A DNA stretch of 64,000 nucleotides from an uncultured Flavobacteriaceae bacterium (GTDB lineage: Bacteria > Bacteroidota > Bacteroidia > Flavobacteriales > Flavobacteriaceae), in the NCBI GenBank assembly GCA_913061125.1, contig CAJXUB010000004.1, positions 1 to 64,000 on the forward strand. The letters run 5' to 3'. The notes beneath the pieces were generated by a model that was not told the origin of the DNA, did not search any database, and worked only from the letters and a program-made list of their open reading frames with translations. Shown here piece after piece: positions 43,253 through 52,241 of this stretch. How positions within the stretch are numbered: the first letter of the stretch is position 1; each line of letters starts with the position of its first letter. The translations under genes were made by a program, and so were the position numbers.

Positions 43253-44851
43253 TTATAAAGAAATTGTGGTAAATCCTTGTTGAAAAGGATCGAGTTCTAA
43301 TTTTAGGGTTTCAATAAAACTCTGGCCATAATGAGCATAAAAGGTAGAAAAATTAATCCGCCTTTCTTGTAAATTCCCCTCTGGAAATAACATCGATTGC
43401 AGCGCAAGTGCTTTGTCAATTTGAGCTTTGTGCTTTCGTTTTTCGGCTTTTAGCAGTCGTTTTTCTAAGTTCATTAGGCCATTAATTTGCTTTTGTTCTT
43501 GGGCCGAAACTGCTCCCAAAAAGGAGGCATCTGTTTGTTTGGCAACAGAGTAAAGGGCTTTAAATTGCTGTTTAATATGGTTCTTCTGTTGAGTAAAATC
43601 GATGAGTTGGGGTTGAGAACCAATCAAGGTTTTGGCCAATTTGTCGCGGGATGCAAATAAATCAGCTGTGGTCAATTGTAATTTCTCCAAATTTTCTTCT
43701 TGCTTTTTTGAGATAATAAGTGCAGAATTGCGGTGCAATAATAGCGGAAAAGTAATATTCCAGCAGTCAAAAGTTGATTTAAGCTGCAACCAATACGACA
43801 ATTCTCCCCCACCACCCACATAACACAAATTGGGTAAAATGGTTTCTTGATACAGGGGGCGCATCAATACATTAGGCGAAAATCGGTCGGGGTGGGTTTC
43901 CAATTCCTTCAAAATACCTTTTAAATCCCATTTCAAATTGGTGTCTAAAACCCTAAAAATTCCGTCCTTTTCTTCAATTCGCGCTCTGGAATTATCAGTG
44001 GTGTAAAATAAATTGATAGGTCTTGGATTGACTTGTATTTTAAATGATTTATGGATGGATTTCAGGGCTTTATTAGTGGTGTTTACTTGATTAAAAACCA
44101 CTTTATTGGAGAGTTCGTCCGAGAGCGTTGGAACAAACAACCGCTTAAGATCCGCATCGTCGCCGTCAATAACAAGAAGTCCATCGTCCCCGAATATTTG
44201 ATGCACCAAAGCTCGTGTGGCATCGGCCAAATTGTTGGACTTTAAATAGGCCGTTTCAAACATTATTTTTAAATCATTTGAATACGCGGTCGTTCCCAAT
44301 TGTTTTGAAAACTGATTAAAAACTGTTTGCAATTCAGAGGTTGATAATCGTCCCACAGGGCCGTTGGAGAGGCGGTGCCATTCCAATCGATGTTCTTTAA
44401 AATAAAAATGGTTGATTTCTTCAAAATCGTGATCCTCAGAGGCCATCCAAAATACAGGAACAACGTTACTATTGGGGTAATTCGCCTTAAGGGTGTTTGC
44501 TAAATTAATTACCGAAATAATTTTATACAAAAAAAACAAAGGCCCGCCCATTAGGTTCAATTGATGTCCCGTAGTTACCGTAAAAGTATTGGCCTGTTTT
44601 AAGGCATCAATTTGTGCTTTTATTGAAGAATTGGGTTTCAGATGATTGTATTGGGCATGCAACCTTTCGGCTAAAATGATCCTGTGTTGTTCAGTATAGT
44701 TAGCGGTTTTTGCCGTCATTTGGGAACCAAAATGGTCCAAGGTTGGAGGGGCTTTATAAAACGGCTCCAACAAGGGGTTCATGTCCATCAGCTCTTGTAC
44801 CAATGCCGGTAAAGTTCCTGTGGTTTGATATGAAATAAACGACGACGACAT
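43253..44851 (-). CDS. bshC: Bacillithiol biosynthesis cysteine-adding enzyme BshC
   Basis: 532 residues, the family length. Recognised from TVTTGHQLNLMGGPLFFLYKI (about 95-115), PVFWMASEDHDFEEINHF (nucleotide-binding region) and LYQETILPNLCYVGGGGELSYW. A C-terminal coiled coil (about 440-490) ends EGNLQERRINFSTFYAHYG. BshC joins cysteine to glucosaminyl-malate in the last step of bacillithiol synthesis, the low-molecular-weight thiol used instead of glutathione. bshA and bshB are not in the window. Monocistronic between guaA and rimO. Confidence 0.95.
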   Translation of the reverse strand: MSSSFISYQTTGTLPALVQELMDMNPLLEPFYKAPPTLDHFGSQMTAKTANYTEQHRIILAERLHAQYNHLKPNSSIKAQIDALKQANTFTVTTGHQLNLMGGPLFFLYKIISVINLANTLKANYPNSNVVPVFWMASEDHDFEEINHFYFKEHRLEWHRLSNGPVGRLSTSELQTVFNQFSKQLGTTAYSNDLKIMFETAYLKSNNLADATRALVHQIFGDDGLLVIDGDDADLKRLFVPTLSDELSNKVVFNQVNTTNKALKSIHKSFKIQVNPRPINLFYTTDNSRARIEEKDGIFRVLDTNLKWDLKGILKELETHPDRFSPNVLMRPLYQETILPNLCYVGGGGELSYWLQLKSTFDCWNITFPLLLHRNSALIISKKQEENLEKLQLTTADLFASRDKLAKTLIGSQPQLIDFTQQKNHIKQQFKALYSVAKQTDASFLGAVSAQEQKQINGLMNLEKRLLKAEKRKHKAQIDKALALQSMLFPEGNLQERRINFSTFYAHYGQSFIETLKLELDPFQQGFTTISL

Positions 44852-44904
44852 GCCTTGCTGTTAAATTGTAGGTAAAGATAATTGATTAATTCTATTGCAA
44901 AAAA

Positions 44905-46206
44905 TCACACCACTTCTGCGTATAAATCAAAATCGGCAGCATCGGTAATGGTGACTGTGGCAAATTCGCCAGTTTTGAGATACACTTTAGAGGCATCTAT
45001 CAACACCTCATTATCAACATCGGGGGAGTCAAACTCGGTACGTCCAATAAAATATTGGCCTTCTTTGCGGTCAATCACAACCTTTAGGGTTTGACCAATT
45101 TTACCTTGATTATGTTCCCAAGAAATTTGGGATTGCAATTCCATAATTGCATTGGCTCGGGCCTGTTTAACCTCTAGAGGGACATCGTCCACCAAATTAT
45201 AGGCATGGGTATTCTCTTCGTGAGAATAAGTAAAACAACCCAGCCGCTCAAAACGCATGGCTTCGACCCATTGTTTGAGGGTTTGAAAATCTTTTTCGGT
45301 TTCTCCGGGATAGCCCACAATCAATGTGGTTCGAATAGCCATATTGGGGACCGCTTCACGGAATTTTTGAAGTAATTTGGTTGTTTTTTCTTGGGTGGTT
45401 CCCCGTCGCATGCTCTTCAAAATTTGATCTGAAATATGTTGCAAAGGGATGTCCAAATAATTGCAAATTTTGGGCTCATGTTTCATGACCTCTAAAACGT
45501 CCATTGGAAAACCCGTTGGAAACGCATAGTGCAAACGAATCCACTCAATCCCATCAACGTTTACCAACGCTTTTAACAGTTCGGCAAGGTTTCGTTTTTT
45601 GTACAAATCCAATCCATAATAGGTTAAATCTTGTGCAATTAAAATCAATTCTTTGACGCCATTGGCAGCTAATTTTTCGGCCTCAATAATCAAGCTTTCG
45701 ATGGGTTTGGATCGGTGTTTACCACGCATCAAAGGGATGGCACAAAAACTGCAAGGGCGATCGCAACCCTCTGAAATTTTGAGATAGGCATAATTTTTTG
45801 GGGTTGTTGTTAAACGTTCTCCGATAAGCTCGTGCTTGTAGTCGGCCCCTAAAGCTTTGAGAAGTTGAGGCAATTCTGTGGTACCAAAGTATTGATCTAC
45901 ATCAGGAATTTCTTCAATTAAATCGGGTTTATAGCGTTCGCTTAAACATCCCGTTACAAATACTTTATCGACCTCACCTGCTTCTTTTTTTTGAACAAAA
46001 TCCAGAATGGTATTGACGCTTTCCTCTTTGGCATTATCGATGAATCCACAGGTATTGATGACCACAATATTGCCCTCTTCTTCGTGGGCTACCGCCTTAC
46101 CGTTGGCTTTGAGTTGCCCCATCAGGACCTCACTGTCATAGACATTTTTGCTGCACCCTAAAGTGACTACATTGATCGTATTTTTTTTTCGTGATTTGGT
46201 TCTCAT
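44905..46206 (-). CDS. rimO: Ribosomal protein S12 methylthiotransferase RimO
   Basis: 433 residues from ATG 46206 (the track start is a TTG one codon earlier). N-terminal MTTase domain with VTLGCSKNVYDSE, INTCGFI and VTGCLSERY, the three cysteines of the second cluster. Radical-SAM site CDRPCSFCAIP. C-terminal TRAM domain with VVIDRKEGQYFIGRTEFDSPDVDNEV. It adds a methylthio group to Asp88 of S12. It starts 3 nt after the amidase stop, so belongs to the ftsY-amidase-rimO transcript. Confidence 0.96.
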   Translation of the reverse strand: MRTKSRKKNTINVVTLGCSKNVYDSEVLMGQLKANGKAVAHEEEGNIVVINTCGFIDNAKEESVNTILDFVQKKEAGEVDKVFVTGCLSERYKPDLIEEIPDVDQYFGTTELPQLLKALGADYKHELIGERLTTTPKNYAYLKISEGCDRPCSFCAIPLMRGKHRSKPIESLIIEAEKLAANGVKELILIAQDLTYYGLDLYKKRNLAELLKALVNVDGIEWIRLHYAFPTGFPMDVLEVMKHEPKICNYLDIPLQHISDQILKSMRRGTTQEKTTKLLQKFREAVPNMAIRTTLIVGYPGETEKDFQTLKQWVEAMRFERLGCFTYSHEENTHAYNLVDDVPLEVKQARANAIMELQSQISWEHNQGKIGQTLKVVIDRKEGQYFIGRTEFDSPDVDNEVLIDASKVYLKTGEFATVTITDAADFDLYAEVV

Positions 46207-46209
46207 CAA

Positions 46210-47823
46210 CTATTGATAATTGAAGGGTTCTGGTCTCTGTTTAGCGAATTTCTCAAAAACATAGCCCCATGTATAAAGGTCACTCTCTTGGAAAGGTTTT
46301 CCAATAAAAGTTAGCCCCTTTGGCTCCCCCTTTTCCGTAAGGCCCATCGGAACGGTTAATGCCGGATATTCTGCAACAGCGGCGTAAGAAGCATGATAGT
46401 TGTTTATAGAAAGTAACCCATCTAACCGATAACGCATCATTACATCATTAAAATATTTTCGCCCATTTGATTTTAGGGTGTATTTTATGTCCTCAAATTC
46501 TTGTGTTGAAGCTGTATCGGCCACAATTCCTCTAAACAACAGTTGCCCATAAGGCGCTCTTGCCACACTGTCTTTTTCATTGAAATCAATTATGGATTGA
46601 ACACCCTCGTATGGAAGATTTACATTAGCATGTTTGTTGAAATACAAAGGCAAGTCTGTTTTCATGTCCAAATTCAGAAGTCGTAAAAATCCTGGTAAAT
46701 CTTGCTTTTGAGGTTCCACAGCAACGATTTCAACCCCGCGGGATTTTAAAATTTCGATGGCGGTGGCATACAAGGTGTCTTTCATTAGCTCTTGAATGGC
46801 TCCAAAACGTTTTCCTTTTAAGTGATGAGTCTGAATAGCTTCTAGATCAATGTTTGGAACTCTTTTGGATTTAAAATCATTTGAGTCGTATCCAATTATG
46901 GCATTATAGAGCAATACATTATCTATTATATATTTTGATATTGGACCAGCAGTATCAAGAGTACTTGAAATCGGAACAATACCGCTTCGACTTACCGTTC
47001 CTACGGTTGGTTTTAGCCCCACAGCGCCGTTCTGACTCGAGGGCGATAAAATAGACCCCGAGGTCTCACTACCAATGGCCGCAGCACAAAAATTGGCTGC
47101 CACTGCCACTGCACTTCCCGAGCTGGAACCGCCCGTGTCAAGCGATTTACGACCGTAGGGATTAAACGTTTGTCCCCCCACAGCGCTGTAACCGCTTGGG
47201 CAATCGCCACAGAAAAAATACGCCCACTCACTCAAGTTGGCTTTACCCAAAATTAAGGCCCCTGAGGCCTTGAGCTGTTTGCTTAAAAAAGAATCATCTG
47301 TTCTGTTTTTCATAAGAGCCACAGCGCCAGCTGTTGTCACTAAACCTTTGGCATTGATGTTATCTTTCAGTAAAATAGGCATGCCGTAAATCGAGGTATT
47401 GCTAAGATCTGAAGGACGATTTTTATCCATTTCGCGGGCTTGGTCAAGAATATTAGGATTTAATGAAATCACAGAATTTAGCGATTTTTCATTGTCTCGA
47501 TCAAATGCCTTTATTCGGTACAGATAAAAGGTCACTAAAGTTTCGTAGTTAAATTTACCGTTGTCAATATGCTTTTGTATGGTAGGGATGTCTTGGTTCA
47601 AAATTAGAGGTTCCAGTCGGTGGTATCTCTCTGGAGAAAACTCCGAAAGTTGATTTTCGAAGGGAGCCCAAAAGTTGTCTAAATTGATAAACTTCGAGTC
47701 TTCGACCTTAAAGGTTCGAAACGATTTTTCTGAAATATCCCTTAAATTGGTTTCGCTTTTTGAACCCTCATTTTTACACCCCAAAAGCAGGCCAATTATA
47801 CTGAGTACTACTATTTTTTTCAT
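46210..47823 (-). CDS. Amidase-signature lipoprotein
   Basis: 537 residues. Lipoprotein signal MKKIVVLSIIGLLLGC. Amidase-signature catalytic triad: lysine in PILLKDNINAKG, Ser-cis-Ser in TGGSSSGSAVAVAANFC and AIGSETSGSI. The full family fold continues to FIGKPFQESDL near the C-terminus. The family includes hydrolases of varied amides; the periplasmic or surface placement, inferred from the lipobox, suggests use on extracellular substrates. It sits between ftsY (5 bp) and rimO (3 bp), both housekeeping genes. Confidence 0.92.
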   Translation of the reverse strand: MKKIVVLSIIGLLLGCKNEGSKSETNLRDISEKSFRTFKVEDSKFINLDNFWAPFENQLSEFSPERYHRLEPLILNQDIPTIQKHIDNGKFNYETLVTFYLYRIKAFDRDNEKSLNSVISLNPNILDQAREMDKNRPSDLSNTSIYGMPILLKDNINAKGLVTTAGAVALMKNRTDDSFLSKQLKASGALILGKANLSEWAYFFCGDCPSGYSAVGGQTFNPYGRKSLDTGGSSSGSAVAVAANFCAAAIGSETSGSILSPSSQNGAVGLKPTVGTVSRSGIVPISSTLDTAGPISKYIIDNVLLYNAIIGYDSNDFKSKRVPNIDLEAIQTHHLKGKRFGAIQELMKDTLYATAIEILKSRGVEIVAVEPQKQDLPGFLRLLNLDMKTDLPLYFNKHANVNLPYEGVQSIIDFNEKDSVARAPYGQLLFRGIVADTASTQEFEDIKYTLKSNGRKYFNDVMMRYRLDGLLSINNYHASYAAVAEYPALTVPMGLTEKGEPKGLTFIGKPFQESDLYTWGYVFEKFAKQRPEPFNYQ

Positions 47824-47828
47824 TTTAA

Positions 47829-48782
47829 TTATTTAAAAAATGAATCGACAAATTCAAATTTATTAAACACTTGAAGGTCTTCAATTCCCTCACCTACGCC
47901 GATATATTTCACAGGAACTTGAAACTGATCGCTGATTCCAATAACCACACCCCCTTTTGCAGTTCCGTCTAACTTGGTAACAGCCAATGCATTAACTTCC
48001 GTTGCAGCTGTGAATTGCTTGGCCTGTTCGAAAGCATTTTGACCGGTGGAACCATCCAAAACCAATAGCACTTCGTGTGGTGCATCAGGGACCACCTTTT
48101 GCATGACGCGTTTTATTTTGGTTAACTCATTCATCAAATTGACTTTGTTGTGCAATCGTCCTGCGGTGTCAATAATGACCACATCTGCATTGGAACTCGT
48201 TGCGCTTTGAAGGGTATCAAAAGCGACGGAAGCGGGGTCACTACCCATATTTTGCTTGACGATAGGAATCTGAACTCGATCGGCCCAAACTTGCAATTGG
48301 TCAATGGCGGCGGCTCGGAAGGTGTCCGCAGCACCCAAAACCACGTTTAGCCCTTGTTTTTTAAACTGATGGGCCAGTTTTCCGATGGTCGTTGTTTTCC
48401 CTGCACCGTTAACTCCAACAACCATGATGACATGGGGTTTGTATTTTGTAGAAATTGAAAAATCGGTCGCATTACCGCTGTGCGTTTCAGAGAGTAATGC
48501 CGCAATTTCTTCTCGTAAAATGACATTCAGCTCTGTTGTTCCCAAATATTTATCTCGAGAGACTCTTTCTTCAATTCGATCAATAATTTTCAAAGTGGTA
48601 TTCACACCAACATCGCTGGTGACCAAAACTTCCTCCAAGTCGTCTAAAACGCTATCGTCTACTTTCGATTTTCCGGCAACTGCTTTGCCTAATTTGTCAA
48701 AAAAACTCGATTTGGATTTTTCTAATCCTTTGTCGAGAGTGGCTTTTTTTTCAGAGGAAAATATGTTTTTAAAAAAACTCAT
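47829..48782 (-). CDS. ftsY: Signal recognition particle receptor FtsY
   Basis: 317 residues: a short charged N-terminal region, the helical N domain, and the G domain with GVNGAGKTTTIGKLA (P-loop), DTFRAAA, DTAGR and TKLDGTAKGG. GVGEGIEDLQVF near the C-terminus is diagnostic. It lacks the long acidic A domain of E. coli FtsY, normal for this phylum. It receives SRP-ribosome complexes at the inner membrane. It lies downstream of the ribosomal gene cluster across a terminator and leads the amidase-rimO run. Confidence 0.97.
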   Translation of the reverse strand: MSFFKNIFSSEKKATLDKGLEKSKSSFFDKLGKAVAGKSKVDDSVLDDLEEVLVTSDVGVNTTLKIIDRIEERVSRDKYLGTTELNVILREEIAALLSETHSGNATDFSISTKYKPHVIMVVGVNGAGKTTTIGKLAHQFKKQGLNVVLGAADTFRAAAIDQLQVWADRVQIPIVKQNMGSDPASVAFDTLQSATSSNADVVIIDTAGRLHNKVNLMNELTKIKRVMQKVVPDAPHEVLLVLDGSTGQNAFEQAKQFTAATEVNALAVTKLDGTAKGGVVIGISDQFQVPVKYIGVGEGIEDLQVFNKFEFVDSFFK

Positions 48783-48841
48783 ACGGGTAATCAGACATTA
48801 ATTTTATTCTTGGTAGATGGGATGCAATATAACTAAAAAAT

Positions 48842-48868
48842 AAAAGCCGCTTTGAGAAAAGCAGCTTT
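48842..48868 (-). terminator. Terminator of the rpmB-rpmG-DUF4295 operon
   Basis: On the minus strand AAAGCTGC-loop-GCGGCTTT (one G-U pair) is followed by TATTTTTT, 21 bp past the DUF4295 stop. Confidence 0.7.
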
Positions 48869-48889
48869 AAAAAATTTTTGGAACAATAC

Positions 48890-49042
48890 TTATTTCTTGT
48901 TCAGAAAATCATTGACTTTATCTGGGGACATAATTGACTCTACAAAAGTATATGCTCCGGTTTTTGGAGATTTTACCATCTTAATCGCTTTGGTCAAACG
49001 CTTGGACCCTGTTTGAAGTGATGCTACTGATTTCTTTGCCAT
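48890..49042 (-). CDS. DUF4295 small basic protein
   Basis: Not in the ORF track because it is only 50 residues. The ATG at 49042 opens MAKKSVASLQTGSKRLTKAI; the protein ends DKVNDFLNKK with TAA at 48890. It is strongly basic and has the length and sequence pattern of the Bacteroidota-only DUF4295 family, always found directly after rpmB and rpmG. The charge and context indicate a ribosome-associated protein. I recall a Bacteroidota-specific large-subunit protein named bL38 in a Flavobacterium johnsoniae ribosome structure, and this could be it, but that identity is from memory and unchecked. 36 bp after the rpmG stop. Confidence 0.9.
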   Translation of the reverse strand: MAKKSVASLQTGSKRLTKAIKMVKSPKTGAYTFVESIMSPDKVNDFLNKK

Positions 49043-49078
49043 GATGTATAGTATTCTGAAATTCTTTAAAATTTCGGA

Positions 49079-49261
49079 TTATTTAATTTCTTTGTGAACC
49101 GTCATGCGTTTCAGGATGGGATTAAATTTTTTAATCTCCATACGGTCTGGGGTGTTTTTTTTATTTTTCGTTGTGATATAACGAGAAGTCCCAGCTTGCC
49201 CAGAAGCTTTGTGCTCTGTACATTCCAAAATAACCTGAATTCTATTTCCTTTTTTTGCCAT
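49079..49261 (-). CDS. rpmG: 50S ribosomal protein L33
   Basis: 60 residues: [20 protein letters not shown], then [23 protein letters not shown], ending KMTVHKEIK-like (RMTVHKEIK). The single Cys at ECTEH means the four-cysteine zinc-binding version is absent (a C- form). Middle gene of rpmB-rpmG-DUF4295, 22 bp after the rpmB stop. Confidence 0.97.
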   Translation of the reverse strand: MAKKGNRIQVILECTEHKASGQAGTSRYITTKNKKNTPDRMEIKKFNPILKRMTVHKEIK

Positions 49262-49283
49262 AATGCGTACGCTTTAGGTTGAT

Positions 49284-49520
49284 TTATTTTAAAAATCCTT
49301 TAGATTTTGCTTGTTTAATTGCTGCCGAAATACCGATTTTATTAATCGTTTTAAGCGCAGAAGCGGACACTTTAAGAGTGATCCATTTATCTTCTTCAGG
49401 AATGTAGAAACGCTTTTTGATAAGGTTGGCATTAAACTTTCTCTTGGTTCGGTTCAACGCGTGCGATACATTGTTCCCTACCATTGCTTTCTTTCCCGTA
49501 AGTTCACAAATTCTTGACAT
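49284..49520 (-). CDS. rpmB: 50S ribosomal protein L28
   Basis: 78 residues, normal length. [21 protein letters not shown] is the L28 signature; the rest ([26 protein letters not shown]) agrees. First gene of the operon, with a canonical promoter at 49561-49591. Confidence 0.97.
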   Translation of the reverse strand: MSRICELTGKKAMVGNNVSHALNRTKRKFNANLIKKRFYIPEEDKWITLKVSASALKTINKIGISAAIKQAKSKGFLK

Positions 49521-49560
49521 GATTTTTAATTTTATTGTTTTGATAGCTCAAAACGAGGTG

Positions 49561-49591
49561 CAAAAATACGAAATCTTCTAAAGTTCGCAAA
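49561..49591 (-). promoter_or_regulatory. rpmB promoter (TTTG-N19-TATTTTTG)
   Basis: TTTG (49591-49588), 19 bp, then TATTTTTG (49568-49561) on the minus strand: an exact fit to the Bacteroidota vegetative promoter. The ATG is about 40 bp further on. It is the best promoter in the window. Confidence 0.75.
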
Positions 49592-49600
49592 TTTTAAATA

Positions 49601-50848
49601 TCAATTTTTAAAAATTTCTTTTTGCATCATGGTCAGTGCCATATTGACCGCCTTGGTCACCACACGCTCTCGTTGTTTACCAAATACAAAATGCTGCGAA
49701 TAAACCGTCTTGGGAGTCGCAATTGCAATGTAAACAGTACCCACCTCGGCATTGGAATCGCCTTTGGTGGGCCCAGCATTCCCTGTGGTTGCGATGGCAT
49801 AATCAGAATTAAATTGCTTTTGAACCCCTATGGCCATGGCTTCAACTACCTCAGCACTCACCACAGAGTGCCGCTGAATGCTAGCACTTGTAACCCCCAA
49901 AATGTGTCTTTTTACGCTAGAATCGTAGGCCACAACACTTCCAAGAAAATACGCCGAGGCCCCAGCATGGGCTGTAAATTTTGAAGCAATTTTTCCGCCC
50001 GTGCAACTCTCGGCAACGGACAGCGTTTTCCCCATTTTAACCAACTGTTTCCCAATTATTTGTTCTATGGAGTTATTGTCTTCAAAACCCACAAAAATAT
50101 CAGAAATTTGTGGTAAAAGTGTATCAATCTGAGCTTGAATATCGGTTTGAACTTTAGCTTTATCAAATCCTTTGGAAGACAAGCGCAATCGCACACGACC
50201 AAGGTTGGGCAAATAGGCCAATTTGATTGAATTCGGAAGCTGATTTTCCCAATCCGAAATCCGATCGGCGATGACACTTTCACCTAAACCATAGGTGAGA
50301 ATGGTCTTGTGAAGAATAAAAGGAAGTTTAAAGGTTTTTGACAATCGGGGTAAAACTTCATTCCTCATCAGGGCTTTCATTTCGAAAGGAACGCCTGGCA
50401 TCGAAATAAAGACCGTCCCATCTTTCTCCATCCATAGCCCAGGTGCTGTCCCTGAATTATTCATAAGAACTGTGGCTTTGGAAGGCACCAATGCTTGATC
50501 TAGATTAACCTGCAAAAGGGGCTGTTTGATGTATTTTTTCCACAGATTTTTGATATGCTCAACCACCTTGGTATTTTGGACTAAAGTGTCTTCAAAATAC
50601 TCTGCTAATGTAGTTTTGGTAATATCGTCTTTAGTAGGGCCCAAGCCTCCAGTCATTAGAACAAAATCTACGCGTTTTTGTGCCGACTTCAAGGCCTTTA
50701 ATATATGTATTCTATCGTCTTGAACTGAAGTAATTTGGTACACCGAAATTCCGATATTATTGAGAGATTTTGCAATGTAGGCCGAATTGGAATCAACAAT
50801 TTGACCAATCAGAATTTCGTCCCCAATAGTTATAATTTCGGCCTTCAT
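49601..50848 (-). CDS. cinA: CinA family nicotinamide-nucleotide amidohydrolase
   Basis: 415 residues with both CinA domains. N-terminal MoCF/COG1058-like domain: EIITIGDEILIGQIVDSNSAYIA, MTGGLGPTKDDITK, ISMPGVPFEM. C-terminal PncC deamidase domain: VAESCTGGKIASKFT, VVAYDSSVKRHILGV, TGNAGPTKGDSNAEVGTVYIA. It recycles nicotinamide mononucleotide and hydrolyses ADP-ribose-type pyrophosphates. The ATG at 50848 abuts the stop of the FAH-family gene with no gap, so it is translated in series with it. Confidence 0.95.
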   Translation of the reverse strand: MKAEIITIGDEILIGQIVDSNSAYIAKSLNNIGISVYQITSVQDDRIHILKALKSAQKRVDFVLMTGGLGPTKDDITKTTLAEYFEDTLVQNTKVVEHIKNLWKKYIKQPLLQVNLDQALVPSKATVLMNNSGTAPGLWMEKDGTVFISMPGVPFEMKALMRNEVLPRLSKTFKLPFILHKTILTYGLGESVIADRISDWENQLPNSIKLAYLPNLGRVRLRLSSKGFDKAKVQTDIQAQIDTLLPQISDIFVGFEDNNSIEQIIGKQLVKMGKTLSVAESCTGGKIASKFTAHAGASAYFLGSVVAYDSSVKRHILGVTSASIQRHSVVSAEVVEAMAIGVQKQFNSDYAIATTGNAGPTKGDSNAEVGTVYIAIATPKTVYSQHFVFGKQRERVVTKAVNMALTMMQKEIFKN

Positions 50849-51460
50849 TTATTTTACTTTAATTGAAAAAAACAACTCCTCTTTAATGTAGCCCTCCAAG
50901 ACATCATTTTCCTCAACAGCTGACACGCCTGCTGGAGTCCCTGTAAATATGATATCCCCAATTTTTAACGTAAAAAATTGAGACACATAAGCGATAATAT
51001 CATCGATAGCGAGGAGCATATCTTTGGTATTACCCGACTGAACAACCGCGTTATTTTTCCTCAAACTAAAAGGCAATGCTGCTAGATTTCCATACGTTGA
51101 TTTGGGCACCCAACGTCCTACCACAGCCGAGCCGTCAAAAGCTTTAGCTTTTTCCCAAGGTAGCCCTTTGGATTTAAGCGTTTGTTGCAAATCTCTTGCC
51201 GTAAAATCGATCCCAAGCCCTATTTCGTTGTAGTATTTGTGAGCAAATTTTGATGCGATGTGTTTTCCAACTTTGTTGATTTTTACCAAAACTTCCACTT
51301 CATGCTGTACGTTCTTTGAGAAATCGGGAATGAAAAAGGGTTGATTCTTTAGTAAAATTGCCGAGTCAGGTTTGAGAAAAACCACCGGTTCTGTGGGTGT
51401 TTCATTTTTCAATTCAGCAATATGATTGCTGTAATTTCGACCGATGCAAATGAGTTTCAT
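50849..51460 (-). CDS. Fumarylacetoacetate hydrolase family protein
   Basis: 203 residues, a short single-domain member: LICIGRNYSNHIAEL, FLKPDSAI, HEVEVLVKI (metal Glu residues), LGIDFTARDLQ (metal Asp) and GDIIFTGTPAGV. Such short members act as acylpyruvate hydrolases or oxaloacetate decarboxylases/tautomerases; specificity cannot be read. Exactly between the exonuclease gene (stop abuts its ATG) and cinA (ATG abuts its stop). Confidence 0.92.
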   Translation of the reverse strand: MKLICIGRNYSNHIAELKNETPTEPVVFLKPDSAILLKNQPFFIPDFSKNVQHEVEVLVKINKVGKHIASKFAHKYYNEIGLGIDFTARDLQQTLKSKGLPWEKAKAFDGSAVVGRWVPKSTYGNLAALPFSLRKNNAVVQSGNTKDMLLAIDDIIAYVSQFFTLKIGDIIFTGTPAGVSAVEENDVLEGYIKEELFFSIKVK

Positions 51461-52237
51461 CTACGGCAATTTCTGATTTAAGGATCGAAGTTTTATGTTG
51501 GTCAGAACTTTTTTGGTGTACAACGGAAAATCGGCGTCCAAAAGCCATCCAAAATATCCGGGATTGTGTTGTAGAATTTCGGTGACTTTTTTGCCTTTAT
51601 GTTTTCCAAAAGAAAAACACTCGTCGCCATCCGCATCAAATCCAATAAATCCCGCAAAGTCGGCCGATTTTCGTCTGGTGCTAAATTCTGCTAAGAATTG
51701 TGCATCGTTTTCAAGCTCGTCATAACGGTCCAATTGGGCTTTTAGAACGTGGTACGTCGCTATGGTATCGGCTTCGGCACTGTGGGCATTATCCAAAGTT
51801 TTGTCGCAATAAAATTTTAGTGCAGCCGACAAGGTACGTTGTTCCATTTTATGAAAAATGGTTTGAACATCAATGGACTTTCGATTCTTCATGTCAAAAT
51901 CAATCCCAGCACGAAGTAATTCTTCTGCCAAAAGTGGTATATCAAATCGGTTGGAATTGAAACCGCCAAGATCCGCATCTTTAATCCAGGTGTAAACCTC
52001 TTTGGCTAACGTCTTGAATGTAGGTGCATTGGCTACATTTTCGTTGGTAATCCCGTGAACCGCTGTGGCTTGAGCTGGAATGGGCATCTCTGGATTTACC
52101 CGCCAAGTTTTATTTTCTTCTTTTCCGTTTGGAAAGACTTTTAAAATGGAAATTTCGACAATTCTGTCCGATGTAATATTAATTCCTGTTGTTTCTAGAT
52201 CAAAAAAACAAAGGGGTTTTGTTAAGTTAAGTTGCAT
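51461..52237 (-). CDS. 3'-5' exonuclease (DnaQ-like, DEDDh)
   Basis: 258 residues. Exo I CFFDLETTGINITSDRIVEI, Exo II GFNSNRFDIPLL, Exo III NAHSAEADTIATYHVL: the DEDDh set is complete. A C-terminal segment, DECFSFGKHKGKKVTEI and NPGYFGWLLDADFP, resembles the small DUF3820-type quorum module found after exonuclease domains. It could proofread or degrade single strands. Its ATG lies 4 bp after the E2 stop, so the four genes E2-exonuclease-FAH-cinA form one unit. Confidence 0.92.
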   Translation of the reverse strand: MQLNLTKPLCFFDLETTGINITSDRIVEISILKVFPNGKEENKTWRVNPEMPIPAQATAVHGITNENVANAPTFKTLAKEVYTWIKDADLGGFNSNRFDIPLLAEELLRAGIDFDMKNRKSIDVQTIFHKMEQRTLSAALKFYCDKTLDNAHSAEADTIATYHVLKAQLDRYDELENDAQFLAEFSTRRKSADFAGFIGFDADGDECFSFGKHKGKKVTEILQHNPGYFGWLLDADFPLYTKKVLTNIKLRSLNQKLP

Positions 52238-52241
52238 AATT

